DNA of 64,000 bases from Sandaracinobacteroides sayramensis. GTDB taxonomy: Bacteria; Pseudomonadota; Alphaproteobacteria; Sphingomonadales; Sphingomonadaceae. The translations under genes and the position numbers were made by a program. Below the pieces are notes generated by a model. It was given only the letters and a program-made list of their open reading frames with translations, did no database searches and was not told the DNA's origin. Within the stretch, counting starts at the first letter, position 1. Every line of letters starts with the position of its first letter. Shown here in pieces: positions 32,485 through 42,911 of this stretch. Location: assembly GCF_022014495.1 (NCBI RefSeq), contig NZ_JAKLSQ010000007.1, positions 226,111 through 290,110 on the forward strand, in the 5' to 3' direction.

Positions 32485-33527
32485 CAGACGCGCTCCGGCC
32501 GACGCAGTATCAGCGCGAGGAACACCGGAACGCCGATCATCGAGGTAACGATACCCACCGGCAGAAGCGTGCCGGGTACCAGCAGCTTCGACGCAACCGA
32601 GGCCAGCGACATGACGAGCGCGCCCGTCAGCATCGAGGCGGGCAGGAGGAATCGATGATCCTCGCCCAGCAGCAGCCGCGCGATATGCGGACCGACAAGG
32701 CCGATGAAACCGATCGTGCCCACAAAGGCGACCGAGGTGGCGGCCAGCGCACTGATCCGGAGAAGCGAGGCAAAGCGCATCCGTTCCACGTCGATGCCAA
32801 AGCTGCGGGCCCTGTCTTCGCCCAGCCTCAAAGCCGTCATCGCGTTCGCCGCGGCCAGCGAGAAGGGAAAGACCAGCACCACTACGGCTCCCAGCACGGC
32901 AAGATTGGCCCAGGTCGCGCGCGCGAGCGAGCCCATGCTCCAGAAGACGAGCTGCGAAAGTGCCTCCTGGCTGGCGACATACTGGATGAGGGCAACCAGC
33001 GCATTGAAGGTGAAGACCAGCGCGATCCCGAAGAGCACCACACCCTCCACACCCGTCGCCCGTCGCCGCGCAAGGGCTTCCAGCATCAGCACCGAGCCGA
33101 AGGCGCATAAAAAGGCGTTCAGCGGCACCATCCAGTCAGCAGGCACGAACGGGAGGCTGAAACCCAGCACGATGGCGAGCGCGGCTCCGAACGACGCCGC
33201 CGAAGAAACCCCCAGCGTGAACGGGCTGGCGAGCGGGTTGTTGAGGATGGTCTGCATCTCTGCGCCCGCCAACGACAGGGCGGCACCCACCAGGATCGCC
33301 ATCAGCGCATAAGGCAGCCGCACCTGGCGGATGATCGCAAGCTCCGGCGCACTCAGGCGTTCCGGCGCAAAAAGCCCTGCCCACACGTTGCTGAGCGGGA
33401 GCGCGGATGGACCCGTCGAAATATCCAGCGCGAAGGCGACGACGCATAGCAGGGCGATGGTGATGACGATGATCGACCGGCGGCGCATCAATCTCGCGTA
33501 GGCTGCAAACGCTTCCTGCCGGTCCAT
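32484..33527 (-). CDS. Iron-siderophore ABC transporter permease
   Basis: This FecCD-family permease of 347 residues has about ten predicted membrane helices. It contains the family motifs VRLPYALMAILVGAALSLAGAEMQ (in part), NNPLASPFTLGVSSAASFGA and the cytoplasmic coupling segment GFIGLVGPHIARLLLG. One gene encodes it, so it should form a homodimer. ATG 33527 is used. An AAGGAGAG further upstream has no standard start at the right distance, so the start is less certain than the product. It is divergent from the module B receptor. Confidence 0.92.
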   Translation of the reverse strand: MDRQEAFAAYARLMRRRSIIVITIALLCVVAFALDISTGPSALPLSNVWAGLFAPERLSAPELAIIRQVRLPYALMAILVGAALSLAGAEMQTILNNPLASPFTLGVSSAASFGAALAIVLGFSLPFVPADWMVPLNAFLCAFGSVLMLEALARRRATGVEGVVLFGIALVFTFNALVALIQYVASQEALSQLVFWSMGSLARATWANLAVLGAVVVLVFPFSLAAANAMTALRLGEDRARSFGIDVERMRFASLLRISALAATSVAFVGTIGFIGLVGPHIARLLLGEDHRFLLPASMLTGALVMSLASVASKLLVPGTLLPVGIVTSMIGVPVFLALILRRPERV

Positions 33528-33727
33528 GCGCTGGCCATTCGGTTGGCTCGGCAGAAAATCTCTCCTTCGGTGCCGCGGGCAGGGCGACGGTTGCGGGGGT
33601 GGCGATGCCACGGGCCTGAGTCAAGGCCGTCTCAGGCCAGGTTGCCCGCATCTCAAGTTACTATTGCACAGCATTTGCATTAGCATTAGTGACGCTGCAA
33701 CCAGAGTAAAAGATCAGGGGAAAAAAT

Positions 33728-35932
33728 ATGCGCTGCGCTGCGATAGCCATGCTGCTGGCCACATCCTCGCTGGCCCATGCCAACACCGAGGAGCAGGACA
33801 GTACCACCATCGTCGTCACGGCGACCGGCCAGAGCGAGGCGCTGTCTTCCACCAAGACAGACACGCCGCTGATCGAAACACCACAGAGCATCTCCATTAT
33901 CACGCGCGCTGAAATGGACCTGCGCGGCGTCAACACGGTGGCCGAGGCGCTTGCCTATTCGGCCGGCGTTCAGGCTGAGGCGTCGGGTATCGACAGCCGG
34001 GTGGACGAGGTTTCGGTGCGCGGCTTCGCAGCCGGCGGCTTCTCCAGCTCCAACAATTTCGTCGATGGCATGCGGCTTCCTTCCGGCGGGCAATGGACGC
34101 GCACGTCGTTCGACACCTTCGGCCTGCAGCAGATCGACGTGCTGAAGGGCCCCTCCTCGGTCCTCTATGGGCAGGTGGCGCCCGGCGGCCTCGTCAACCT
34201 CGTCTCCAAGCGGCCGCAGAACCATTTCGGGGCGGAAGTCGCGGTGCAGGGCATCGGCTCCAATGATCTTTCGCGCTGGCAAGGGCAGGGTTCGCTGGAT
34301 ATCGGTGGCCCCATCGGCGACAGCGGCCTGAAGGCGCGCTTCGTCGGCCTCTATCGCGATGGCCAGACACAGATCGATCAAACCTCGAACAGCCGCCTCT
34401 ATCTGGCCCCCAGCCTCACCTTCGCGCCGACAGATGCCACCAGCCTCACTCTGCTGGTGCAATATCAGCGGGATCGGGGCGGATCGACCTACCAGTTCCT
34501 GCCCTACACGGGCACGATGATCGAAACGAACGGCGGCCGGATTTCCAAGGAATCCTACCTCGGCGAGCCGGACTGGAATACCTTCGATCGCGACCAGCTG
34601 CTGGTTGCCATGCTGTTCGAGCACAAGTTCGGCAACGATGTCACCTGGCGCACCAATGCGCGCTACACCGATGTGGACACCCTCTATCGGGCGAATGTGC
34701 TGAACGGCGACACCATCACCACGGCAACCGGCTGCACCGGTATCGCCGGCTGCATCGTCGGCCAGACGATCCGTCGCCGTGCCGTGCAGGGCGACGGCTG
34801 GTCCAGTGGCCTTGCGATGGACAACCAGTTGGAAGCGCATTTCGGAACCGGGAATGTCGAGCACACGCTGCTGGTTGGCGCCGACTATTTCGCGACGGTG
34901 TGGCAGCATCATCGCGATAGCGTTGCTCCGGCGCGGGTTCTGCCATTGCTCGACATCTTCAACCCGGTGCCTCGTGGTTCCGCCGACTTTGAAGCCAATC
35001 GCACGCCGGCGGTCCACACCCGTTCCAATGGCGATCAGGTCGGCATCTACGGTCAGAACCAGATGTCGCTTGGCAATCTGCGCGTTACCGTGGGCGGCCG
35101 CTATGACTGGGCAGACGAAACGCAGGTGAACCAGCTGACCCAGCTTCGCACCCGGACCAAGGCGGATTCCTTCACATGGCGGGCGGGGGCCGTCTATCTG
35201 TTCGACAACGGTCTTGCACCCTATCTCAGCTACTCGACGTCGTTCCAGCCTTCGACCGGCCAATATTATGACGGCACGCCTTTCGATCCGACCACTGGCC
35301 AGCAATGGGAGGGCGGTATCCGCTGGGAGCCCAACTCCAGCAATGTCTATCTGACGCTGGGCGCCTACCAGATCACCCAGCAGAATATCACGACGCCCGA
35401 TCCGGACCCCGCCCATGTTTGCGGCGGCGGCACCTGTCAGGTGCAGACCGGCGAAGCGCGCGTTCGCGGTATCGAGTTCGAAGGGCGTGCAACCTTGCCG
35501 TTCGGCGTCGCGGCCATCGCCACTTTCACCCGGCTCTGGACAGAAGTCACCGAAAGCAATGTCGTGGCGGAGATCGGCAACCGCCTGCCCCAGACGCCGA
35601 ACTACATGGCCTCGGGCTTCCTGCACTACACTGTTCCCTCAGGTGCGCTCAAAGGCCTCGGTTTCGGCGGCGGTGTTCGCTACACGGGCGACAATTACGG
35701 CGACATCATCAACAGCCCGCGCTTCCTCGCGCCGGACTATGTGCTGGCCGATGCCATGATGCGTTATGATTTCGGGGAAGCGTCGTCTGCCGGATGGGCG
35801 CAGGGCCTCTCGCTCAGCGTCAATGCGCGCAACCTGTTCGACAAGACCTACGTCGCCTATTGCGCCACCGTTGCTTCCTGCTTCTACGGCTCCGGGCGTG
35901 TCGTGAACGCCCGTCTGCAGTATCGCTGGTAG
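33728..35932 (+). CDS. TonB-dependent siderophore receptor without signalling domain (module B)
   Basis: This outer-membrane receptor of 734 residues has a signal peptide (LLATSSLAHA) and a short TonB-box-like DSTTIVVTA. The plug contains ETPQSISIITRAEMDLRGV and VLKGPSSVLYGQVAPGGLVNLVSKRP (in part). The barrel ends RLQYRW. It belongs with FhuA/FhuE-like ferric-hydroxamate and related receptors, but the ligand cannot be fixed. No STN domain is present and no fecI/fecR pair adjoins it, in contrast to the other four receptors. It heads an operon with two small membrane proteins and a PepSY protein. Confidence 0.93.
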   Translation: MRCAAIAMLLATSSLAHANTEEQDSTTIVVTATGQSEALSSTKTDTPLIETPQSISIITRAEMDLRGVNTVAEALAYSAGVQAEASGIDSRVDEVSVRGFAAGGFSSSNNFVDGMRLPSGGQWTRTSFDTFGLQQIDVLKGPSSVLYGQVAPGGLVNLVSKRPQNHFGAEVAVQGIGSNDLSRWQGQGSLDIGGPIGDSGLKARFVGLYRDGQTQIDQTSNSRLYLAPSLTFAPTDATSLTLLVQYQRDRGGSTYQFLPYTGTMIETNGGRISKESYLGEPDWNTFDRDQLLVAMLFEHKFGNDVTWRTNARYTDVDTLYRANVLNGDTITTATGCTGIAGCIVGQTIRRRAVQGDGWSSGLAMDNQLEAHFGTGNVEHTLLVGADYFATVWQHHRDSVAPARVLPLLDIFNPVPRGSADFEANRTPAVHTRSNGDQVGIYGQNQMSLGNLRVTVGGRYDWADETQVNQLTQLRTRTKADSFTWRAGAVYLFDNGLAPYLSYSTSFQPSTGQYYDGTPFDPTTGQQWEGGIRWEPNSSNVYLTLGAYQITQQNITTPDPDPAHVCGGGTCQVQTGEARVRGIEFEGRATLPFGVAAIATFTRLWTEVTESNVVAEIGNRLPQTPNYMASGFLHYTVPSGALKGLGFGGGVRYTGDNYGDIINSPRFLAPDYVLADAMMRYDFGEASSAGWAQGLSLSVNARNLFDKTYVAYCATVASCFYGSGRVVNARLQYRW

Positions 35933-35939
35933 GTCTTCG

Positions 35940-36212
35940 ATGATCGTTGCCCTGTCTCTCGCCGCCGCCATCGCGGGTGCCTTGCTGGTCTACCTCGGTT
36001 ATCGTCGGCGAGAACCAGGCCCGCAGATCGGCGGCACCGTGGGCAGGGCAGCAGGCTGGTTGCTCCTCGCCCTCGCCCTTGGCCTGATGCTTTCCCATTT
36101 CGGCCCGGCGACGGCCTTGTTCGTGCTGCTGACGGCCATGATGCTCGTCTTCACCATTGCGCCGCCAGTTGCGGCCTGGATCGCCCGCCCGCGCGGCGGA
36201 AGGGAAGGCTGA
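35940..36212 (+). CDS. Small membrane protein of the siderophore operon
   Basis: This 90-residue protein has about three hydrophobic helices (ALSLAAAIAGALLVYLGY; GWLLLALALGLMLSHFG; LFVLLTAMMLVFTIAPPVAAW). It takes the place that DUF3325-type proteins hold in module A. It starts 7 nt after the receptor stop and its stop overlaps the next start (ATG inside TGATG). The function is unknown. Confidence 0.75.
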   Translation: MIVALSLAAAIAGALLVYLGYRRREPGPQIGGTVGRAAGWLLLALALGLMLSHFGPATALFVLLTAMMLVFTIAPPVAAWIARPRGGREG

Positions 36213-36505
36213 TGTCGGGAACGCTCAGCAGCCGGGACTGGTTCGGCAAAAGCGTCGCGGCCGTCCTGCTCGGCTTCCTGCTCGGCATCGGCATTTCCGG
36301 TCTTTGGGGCTGGCTCGGCATCGGCGGCATCACGGGTGGCCCGGCCAAGATGCAACTCAATATGTGGATGGTGTCGCCGGTCTGGGCGCTGACCTGCGCC
36401 TTCGTCTTCTTTTTCCCCTCCACGCGCGCTGCCTGGGGCTGGCTGGCATTGATGAATGCCATAGTCTGGGCGCCCGTCCTCGCTGCGCAGTTCCTGTTGC
36501 GGTAA
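36212..36505 (+). CDS. Small membrane protein, DUF3649-like position
   Basis: This 97-residue protein has three hydrophobic helices (SVAAVLLGFLLGIGISGLWGW in part; VSPVWALTCAFVFFFP; WGWLALMNAIVWAPVLAAQFLL). It begins DWFGKSVAAVL. Size, topology and position between a receptor and a PepSY gene match the DUF3649-type partners seen in module A. The downstream PepSY gene begins 4 nt after its stop. The family assignment is by context. Confidence 0.72.
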   Translation: MSGTLSSRDWFGKSVAAVLLGFLLGIGISGLWGWLGIGGITGGPAKMQLNMWMVSPVWALTCAFVFFFPSTRAAWGWLALMNAIVWAPVLAAQFLLR

Positions 36506-36509
36506 ACCC

Positions 36510-38102
36510 ATGCGGCAAGATGTCCTGAAAACCTATAAGGACGTTCACAGCTGGGTGGGCATCATCGCCGGCATGTTCCTGTTCATCGCCTTTTGGGCGG
36601 GCGCGCTGACAATGTTCAAGGAGCCGTTGATCCGCTGGGCAACACCGCCAGCCGCCAGCTTTTCGGCACCGACGCCGATCGAACAGACAGATGAGCTGAT
36701 CGCCCGCACCGTTGCAGCTTATCCCAAGGCCGCGAAAGGCTACACCGTCGTTCTGGCGCCAGGGCCGGATTCGCCATCGCGCCTCTACTGGAACGAAGGC
36801 GGGCGCCGCGACCCGAAACTGGTTGGCGCCAACCTCTCCTCCGATGGAAAGCTGGAAGTCGCGCCGATTGAAACCTCGCGCATCGGCTATCTGGTAGACG
36901 AGCTACATCGGCGGGTGGGCCTGCCGCTGCCGAATTCGATCGCCATGCCGATCACCACCATTGTAGCACTGCTCTATTTTGTTGCCATCATCTCGGGGGT
37001 GATCTGCCTTCTGCCCAGCCTCACCAAGGATCTTTTTGCCCTTCGCGTCAGCCACAATCTGAAGCGCATGTGGTTGGATCTACATAATGTGCTCGGCTTC
37101 TTCAGCCTGCCATTCCACATCGTGATCGCACTGACGACCGTCGTCTTCGCCTTCCACGACCAGATCTACGATGTGCAGGACAAGCTTATCTATCAGGATA
37201 ATATCGAGGCGCGCTGGGAAGACCATGAGCATCCGCCGTCGCCGGACCCGTCGACACCTCTGCTGCCGGTGCCCGAGCTTCTCGCCAGGCTGAAGTTGCA
37301 GGCACCCGGCTTCCGGCCGGTGGAAATGAACTTCCACCGCGAGGCGCCCGATCATGGAGGCCACATGGCGCTGACCATCACCGGCCATGACGACCGCTAT
37401 GGGCATCGTTCGGCAACGGTGGGCTATGGCGCGGTAGACGCAACAACGGGTAAGCTGGTCGAGACCGACCTGATGCCCGGCTTCCAGCCGCCGCTCAACG
37501 CCACGCTCAGCGGCTTCTTCACGCTGCACTTCGGCAGCTTCGGCGGCCTGCCCGTCCGATGGGGCTATTTCCTGATGGGGCTTGTCGGCACGATCATCTT
37601 CTACACCGGCAACCTCGTCTGGATCGAAAGCCGTCGCAAACGCGAACGCCGTGGCAGCGGCCCTGTCACCCAGAGCCGGCAGACCTTCGTGCTGGCGGCG
37701 CTGACGGTCGGCGTGTGCCTGGGGGCGATTGCCGGCACCGGCTTCTCGATAGCCGCTGCGAAATGGTTGCCGGGGCGCGTCGACAACGTCGAAAACTGGC
37801 ATGTCGGCATTTACTATGCTGTATTCCTTGGCTCCGCGGGATGGGCATTTGCGCGCGGAGCGGCGCGAGGAAGCGGGGAACTCCTGGCCTTTGCCGCGCT
37901 GGCACTGGCAGCGATCCCGCTCTCGACATTGTTCGCGCCGGGCGCATGGAGCCATGCCGATATGAGCTTGCTCGTCGACTGGATGGCAGCGGGCGGCGCC
38001 CTTGCGCTCCTCTATGTCGCCCATCTCTCCCGCCAGCGTTCGCGGCAGGGCCAGAAAGACAGCGTCTGGCTGTCGACGGCCGTGGATGGCCAGACCCTGT
38101 AG
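36510..38102 (+). CDS. PepSY-domain membrane protein (module B)
   Basis: This 530-residue inner-membrane protein is of the PepSY-associated TM family. The N-terminal segment TYKDVHSWVGIIAGMFLFIAFWAGA (in part) contains the conserved His-x-W. Further helices carry WLDLHNVLGFFSLPFHIVIALTTVVFAFH (in part), with paired histidines that could bind heme. A periplasmic PepSY-like insert and C-terminal helices follow. It closes the module B receptor operon and probably reduces or releases imported ferric siderophore. Confidence 0.86.
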   Translation: MRQDVLKTYKDVHSWVGIIAGMFLFIAFWAGALTMFKEPLIRWATPPAASFSAPTPIEQTDELIARTVAAYPKAAKGYTVVLAPGPDSPSRLYWNEGGRRDPKLVGANLSSDGKLEVAPIETSRIGYLVDELHRRVGLPLPNSIAMPITTIVALLYFVAIISGVICLLPSLTKDLFALRVSHNLKRMWLDLHNVLGFFSLPFHIVIALTTVVFAFHDQIYDVQDKLIYQDNIEARWEDHEHPPSPDPSTPLLPVPELLARLKLQAPGFRPVEMNFHREAPDHGGHMALTITGHDDRYGHRSATVGYGAVDATTGKLVETDLMPGFQPPLNATLSGFFTLHFGSFGGLPVRWGYFLMGLVGTIIFYTGNLVWIESRRKRERRGSGPVTQSRQTFVLAALTVGVCLGAIAGTGFSIAAAKWLPGRVDNVENWHVGIYYAVFLGSAGWAFARGAARGSGELLAFAALALAAIPLSTLFAPGAWSHADMSLLVDWMAAGGALALLYVAHLSRQRSRQGQKDSVWLSTAVDGQTL

Positions 38103-38134
38103 TTCCCTATTGCAGGAGGTCCACGTAAAAGCCT

Positions 38135-38290
38135 TCAGAGGTTTACCTTGTCCTTCAGCGCCTTCGCAGGCCTGAAGCTGATGCTCTTGGACGCCTTGAT
38201 CGGCATCGGCACGTCCGCTTGCGGATTGCGGACATCGCTCGCAGCCCGCTTACGAGTTGTGAGCTTTCCAAACCCGGCGATATAGCGGAT
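38135..38290 (-). pseudogene. 3' remnant of an HU/IHF-family DNA-binding protein gene
   Basis: On the minus strand the frame reads IRYIAGFGKLTTRKRAASDV, then RNPQADVPMPIKASKSISFR and PAKALKDKVNL before a stop. This is the C-terminal half of an HU-like protein, including the GFGkf and RNPqtg arm region. The N-terminal half is absent upstream, and no start is available. The rest of the 38103-38459 interval holds nothing recognisable. It marks a recombination boundary between modules B and C. Confidence 0.7.
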
Positions 38291-38459
38291 TCAGGGACCG
38301 CATCGCCGGGCCTGGTTCCTGGCGGGAAGCTATGGCCGTTGCCTGGTTGTGGCCGGGATGAATGGGTGCTCATGGCTTTGACTGAAGTGGGACATCTTTA
38401 TGGCCCACCGACCTAAAATTCGTGCGATCGGTCTTACTTCAAAAACTCGCCGTCTCGGT

Positions 38460-39809
38460 TCACGTCGGCAATCTTCCGCCAACGCTGCGATAGAGTATGA
38501 TAGCAGCGCGGATGCGGGCTTGCCGCAGCGTCAGCGCATCCTCCTGGGCCGCGTAGAGGATGCGCTGAGCGTCGAGCATGACCAATAGCGTTTCCGCACC
38601 AGCCTGGTATCGGCTTTCGGCAAGGCGGGCGGCGATCTCCGCCTGACGCAGCGCCTCAGTCTGCGCGTCAGTCTCGCGCTCCAGCGTGTCGATGTGGGAG
38701 AGCGCCTGTTCGACCTCCGCGAAGGCTGCCACGATGGCACCATGATAATCGGCCCATAATTCCTCACGGCGGGCGACGGCATAGTCGCGTTCCCCGGCGA
38801 GCCGGCCGCCGGCGAAGATCGGCGCGGTCAGCGCGAAGGCCAAGCTGTAGATTGGATTATCGAACAGGCGCGGCAATCGGCCGCTCTCGAACAGGCCTCC
38901 TGCACGGAGCGTAATCTGGGGCCACATGGCCGCACGAGCGAGAGCCACGTCGGCATCGGCCGCCGCCAGCCTCCGTTCCGCAGCGGCGATATCCGGCCGG
39001 CGGAGCAGCACGGCGGACGGCAATTCCGGCGTGAAAGACGGCAGGCCAACGCCGGTCAGCGTGGTGGTGGCCACATCGAAGCCTTGCGGAACGCGGCCAA
39101 GCAAGGAGGCAAGAGTGGCGCGGCTGAACGCCCGCTCCCGTTCGATCTGGGCGAGGCGCTGTTCGAGGCTAGCGACCAAAGCGCGCTGCTGGCCAAGCTC
39201 CAGCGGGTTTGCCATTCCGGCACGCTGACGGGATTCGACCAAGCCGAGGATGCGCCTGGCAGCGTGGAGGTTGTGCGCGGCGATGGCGCGGCGTTCGGTG
39301 GCCGCGACGGTGGCGGCCCAGGCCGCAGCGGTCTCGGTCTCGACGATCAGCGCGACCGCATTTCGGTCGTGCTCGGCCGCGTCGAGCATCGCGAGCGCGC
39401 CCCGGCGCGAAGCGTGATTGCGTCCCCATAAGTCCAGTTCGTAGCGAGTGGCCAGCCCGATTGAGAAGGCTGGATCTCCGTCGCTGTGCTCCGCAGCGAC
39501 ATTTGCGTTCAAGTCCGGCAAGAGAGCCGCCCCAGCGATCCGCGTGCCGGCGAGCGCCCGCCGCACGCGCGCTTCGGATGCTGCGACGTCGAAGCCCTCG
39601 CTGCGCGCTCGCCCGATCAGTTCGGAAAGTTCGGCGCTGCGAAAGCCGCTCCACCAGTCGTCCGGGGCGGTGAGAGGCGATCCAGGCCGATCGGCAGACA
39701 AGTGCGCGGGAGAGGTGATGGCGGGATCTGCCGATGCGTGGCCACCCGTGGTGCAGCCGGCCAGCAACAGCGCCGTGACCTTGGGCAGGAAGCGGTGGGC
39801 CATGCTCAT
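38460..39809 (-). CDS. Outer-membrane efflux lipoprotein (TolC/NodT family)
   Basis: This outer-membrane channel of 449 residues is the exit duct of a tripartite exporter. A lipoprotein signal with [11 protein letters not shown] (acylated Cys about 19) is followed by two TolC-like repeats. These contain [25 protein letters not shown] (in part), [35 protein letters not shown] (in part) and [21 protein letters not shown]. The ATG overlaps the macB stop by 4 nt. Adjacent macA and macB complete an exporter related to MacAB-TolC and PvdRT-OpmQ. Confidence 0.9.
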   Translation of the reverse strand: MSMAHRFLPKVTALLLAGCTTGGHASADPAITSPAHLSADRPGSPLTAPDDWWSGFRSAELSELIGRARSEGFDVAASEARVRRALAGTRIAGAALLPDLNANVAAEHSDGDPAFSIGLATRYELDLWGRNHASRRGALAMLDAAEHDRNAVALIVETETAAAWAATVAATERRAIAAHNLHAARRILGLVESRQRAGMANPLELGQQRALVASLEQRLAQIERERAFSRATLASLLGRVPQGFDVATTTLTGVGLPSFTPELPSAVLLRRPDIAAAERRLAAADADVALARAAMWPQITLRAGGLFESGRLPRLFDNPIYSLAFALTAPIFAGGRLAGERDYAVARREELWADYHGAIVAAFAEVEQALSHIDTLERETDAQTEALRQAEIAARLAESRYQAGAETLLVMLDAQRILYAAQEDALTLRQARIRAAIILYRSVGGRLPT

Positions 39810-41758
39810 TCCCCCGCCAGCGCTCGAACCGGATCGAGCCGCGCGGCCGAGCGGGCCGGCATGAAGCCGAACAGCAGTCCGGTGGCGACGGCGCAGCCGA
39901 ACGCGCCAAGGCCGGCCAAGGGCGAGAAGCCTATCGGAACGGCAAACAGCAGCAACACGCCGCCAAGAGTGAGCCCGAGCGCAACCCCGGCAACGCCCCC
40001 GACCAGGGAGACCATGACCGCCTCGGTCAGGAACTGGCGCAGGATATCACGCTGCCGCGCGCCTGTGGCCATGCGGATGCCGATCTCGCGGGTGCGCTCT
40101 TTCACGGTCATCAGCATGACATTCATGACGCCGATCCCCCCGACCACGAGCGACACGACGGCGATCAGGCCGAGCATCAGCGTCATGCTGCGGCGCGAGG
40201 CCATTTCCGCGTTGAGCCGCGCGCCGGCATTGTCGATGGAGAAATCTTCCTGTCCGTGCCGCGCCGCGAGCAGAGCCCGGATTTCGCGCTCGGCGTCATC
40301 GACGAGGTCGGTGCTTTTCGCCTCGACGACCACATAATCCGGGACCGGTCGTTGATAGATGCGCACCAGCGCTGAGCGATATGGCACGAAGACGCGCTTG
40401 TCCTCGCCGTCGCTACCCGACGAGGCGCCCTTGCTGCTCATGACGCCAATGATCTCGAACAGCGTGTTGCCGATCAGCAGTTGCCGCCCTACGGGATTGC
40501 CGCCATCGAGGAAGAATTGCTCGTAAATCTTGCTCCCCAGCACTACGACGGGCGCCAGCTCGCGCATCTCGCGCTCTGTGAAAAAGCGGCCTTGCGCTAC
40601 CGGCCATTTGTGGATGGAAGGCATGTCGGTGGTGATGCCCTGCGAATAAACGCGCGCATCACGGTTGCCGTAGCGGATCGTGACCGGGTCGCCGATCGTC
40701 GGCATGACCCGGCTGACAGAGCGAAGTCTCGCTATCTCGGCAAGGTCGCCATCGTCGATTCCGCGCGGGGGGCTTCCATCGGGCGCGCTGCGGTTTTCGA
40801 GATAGAGGATCGTCGCGCCGAGCGCGCCCATCTGCGCCATGACCTGGCGTCGCGCCCCTTCGCCGACCGCCATCATCACGATGACCGAGGCAACGCCGAT
40901 GACGATGCCGAGCAGGGTCAGCGCCGTGCGCAAGCGGTTGATACGCATGACGCGCCAGGCTGCGCGCGTCGCCTCGCGCAGATTGGCGGAGAGCGAGGCG
41001 TGGCCGGTGTCGGCCACCGCCAGATCCGGCAAGGTTGCGCGGCCGGTCTTGGCGGCTTCCCCCCGACCGCTGTCGGCGACGATCCGGCCGTCGCTGATTT
41101 CGATCACCCGCCGCGCGCGTTCGGCGACGTGACGGTCGTGGGTGATGAGGATGATGGTGTGGCCGGCGTCCGCCAGTTCGTCGAGCAGCGACATCACCTC
41201 GGCGCCGCTCCTGGTGTCGAGCGCGCCGGTCGGTTCGTCGGCCAGGATGATGCGGCCGCCGTTCATCAGCGCGCGGGCGATCGAAACCCGCTGCTGCTGC
41301 CCGCCGGAAAGCTGATTGGGCCGATAGTCGAGCCGGTCCCCCAGTCCGAGTCTGTCAAGCAGGGCTGCGGCTTGCGCCTGGCGCGGGTCCTTCGGCACTC
41401 CGGCATAGATGGCAGGCACCTCGACATTCTCGCGCGCCGTCTCCGTGGCGATGAGGTTGTAGGCCTGGAAGACGAAGCCGAACGCCTCGCGGCGGAGCCA
41501 GGCAAGGTGATCGGCATCGAGCGCGGCGACATCCCGCCCGGCGAACCGATAGGAGCCGCTGGTCGGCCGGTCGATGCAGCCGAGCAGGTTCATCAGGGTG
41601 GATTTGCCCGAGCCGGAGGCGCCGACGATAGCGACGAACTCGCCTGCGCAGATTTCCAGGCTGACACCGCGCAGAACCTCGACCGCGGCCTCCCCCTCCC
41701 CATAGCGGCGGCGAATATCGGTCAGCGCGATCAGCGGCGTGGGGGGAACGGATTTCAA
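39806..41758 (-). CDS. macB: MacB-type ABC exporter (ATPase-permease fusion)
   Basis: This 650-residue inner-membrane exporter subunit has an N-terminal ATPase with Walker [10 protein letters not shown], signature [15 protein letters not shown] and Walker [13 protein letters not shown] first membrane helix follows ([20 protein letters not shown]). A large periplasmic domain (about 330-525) contains [16 protein letters not shown]. Three C-terminal helices include [24 protein letters not shown] (in part). MacB homologues use a mechanotransmission mechanism to expel macrolides, peptides or siderophores. Coupled by overlaps to macA and the TolC gene. Confidence 0.93.
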   Translation of the reverse strand: MKSVPPTPLIALTDIRRRYGEGEAAVEVLRGVSLEICAGEFVAIVGASGSGKSTLMNLLGCIDRPTSGSYRFAGRDVAALDADHLAWLRREAFGFVFQAYNLIATETARENVEVPAIYAGVPKDPRQAQAAALLDRLGLGDRLDYRPNQLSGGQQQRVSIARALMNGGRIILADEPTGALDTRSGAEVMSLLDELADAGHTIILITHDRHVAERARRVIEISDGRIVADSGRGEAAKTGRATLPDLAVADTGHASLSANLREATRAAWRVMRINRLRTALTLLGIVIGVASVIVMMAVGEGARRQVMAQMGALGATILYLENRSAPDGSPPRGIDDGDLAEIARLRSVSRVMPTIGDPVTIRYGNRDARVYSQGITTDMPSIHKWPVAQGRFFTEREMRELAPVVVLGSKIYEQFFLDGGNPVGRQLLIGNTLFEIIGVMSSKGASSGSDGEDKRVFVPYRSALVRIYQRPVPDYVVVEAKSTDLVDDAEREIRALLAARHGQEDFSIDNAGARLNAEMASRRSMTLMLGLIAVVSLVVGGIGVMNVMLMTVKERTREIGIRMATGARQRDILRQFLTEAVMVSLVGGVAGVALGLTLGGVLLLFAVPIGFSPLAGLGAFGCAVATGLLFGFMPARSAARLDPVRALAGE

Positions 41759-42903
41759 GAGGCCGAACCTTCGTCCACGATAAGACGGTCGCCGGCCTTC
41801 AGGCCGTCGAGAACCTGAACGGACATGCGGTCGCGCATGCCGCCGAGGATATGGCGCTCCACGATCCTGCCATCGACCATCACCCGGGCGGTGTAGCTGT
41901 CAGGGCTGCTCCTGCTCTCCGTGAGGGCGGCGAGCGGCGCGATCAGCACGCCCTTTGCCGAGGCAGTGGTGAACACCACCTGCGCCGTCATTTCCGGCAT
42001 CAGGGCGTCGTCGTCGTTGGCGACATCGAACAGGACGGTGTAGGCGATGACCTTGCCGCCGGTGCGGCCCGCATCGGCTGCGGCTGACGCCTCCCCGGTA
42101 GCGCGTGGCGGCGCAGGGAGCACCTGACGCACCTGGCCCGTCCAGTTCCGCCGATCATCGCCGAGCGTGGTGAAGCGCGCCGTCATGCCGGGATTCACCC
42201 GATGGATGTCGGCTTCGGAGACTTGGGTGGAGACCGTCATGCGGGTCAGGTCCGCGATTCGCAGGATGGTCGGCGTCTGGTAGGTGGCGTTGAGCGTCTG
42301 GCCGGGCTTTGCCTCCACCGAAACCACCGTGCCGGCGATCGGCGCATAGATGCGCGTGAAGCCAAGCTGCGCTTCCTCCCCGCGCAGGCGCGAAGCGGTC
42401 TGCTCGATCTGGGCGCGCAAATTGGCGACGCGGGCGCTTGCCGCCTTCATGGCCGCCTCGGCAACCTGCACGTCCTCGGTGCGGGTCGACCCGTCGCGGT
42501 CCATCTGCTGCTGGCGCGCATATTGGCGGCGGGCCAACTCCTCCTGAGCCTGTTGCTCTGCCAGTTGGGCGCGAAGGCCGGCAAGCTGGGCGCGGCCCGC
42601 CTCGACGGTCGCGAGTGGAATCGAGGGGTCGATCTCGGCCAGGAGCTGCCCCTGCTCGACCTGATCGCCGGGTTGGACGGCCAGCCGCTTGATCTGGCCG
42701 GATACCTGTGCACCGACATCCACGGCAGTTTGCGGCTGGACGGTGCCGAGGGCGTTGACGGTCGCGGCAATGTCGCCTCGGCCGATTTCGACTGTCTGAT
42801 ACGTCGTATCCGGCGGTCGCAGCCACCAGGCTGCCAGGAGGAGGGCAACCGCCGTTGCTCCGGCCGCGATCCAGCGGTTACGCCGGGAGGAAGGCGTGTC
42901 CAT
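41755..42903 (-). CDS. macA: MacA-type periplasmic adaptor (membrane fusion protein)
   Basis: This 382-residue adaptor links MacB to the outer-membrane channel. It has an N-terminal membrane anchor ([18 protein letters not shown]) and a lipoyl domain split by a long coiled-coil hairpin (about 105-175, rich in Ala, Gln and Arg). A beta-barrel and a membrane-proximal domain end [11 protein letters not shown]. The ATG at 42903 directly precedes the anchor. It lies 8 nt after tonB and overlaps macB by 4 nt. The track upstream of the ATG is antisense-like and excluded. Confidence 0.92.
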   Translation of the reverse strand: MDTPSSRRNRWIAAGATAVALLLAAWWLRPPDTTYQTVEIGRGDIAATVNALGTVQPQTAVDVGAQVSGQIKRLAVQPGDQVEQGQLLAEIDPSIPLATVEAGRAQLAGLRAQLAEQQAQEELARRQYARQQQMDRDGSTRTEDVQVAEAAMKAASARVANLRAQIEQTASRLRGEEAQLGFTRIYAPIAGTVVSVEAKPGQTLNATYQTPTILRIADLTRMTVSTQVSEADIHRVNPGMTARFTTLGDDRRNWTGQVRQVLPAPPRATGEASAAADAGRTGGKVIAYTVLFDVANDDDALMPEMTAQVVFTTASAKGVLIAPLAALTESRSSPDSYTARVMVDGRIVERHILGGMRDRMSVQVLDGLKAGDRLIVDEGSAS

Positions 42904-42911
42904 CAGCGGCC

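Noticed and set aside
33686..35626. 646-codon minus-strand frame opposite the module B receptor
   Set aside because: The + strand encodes a full TonB-dependent receptor with signal peptide and C-terminal Trp; the antisense frame has no recognisable domain.
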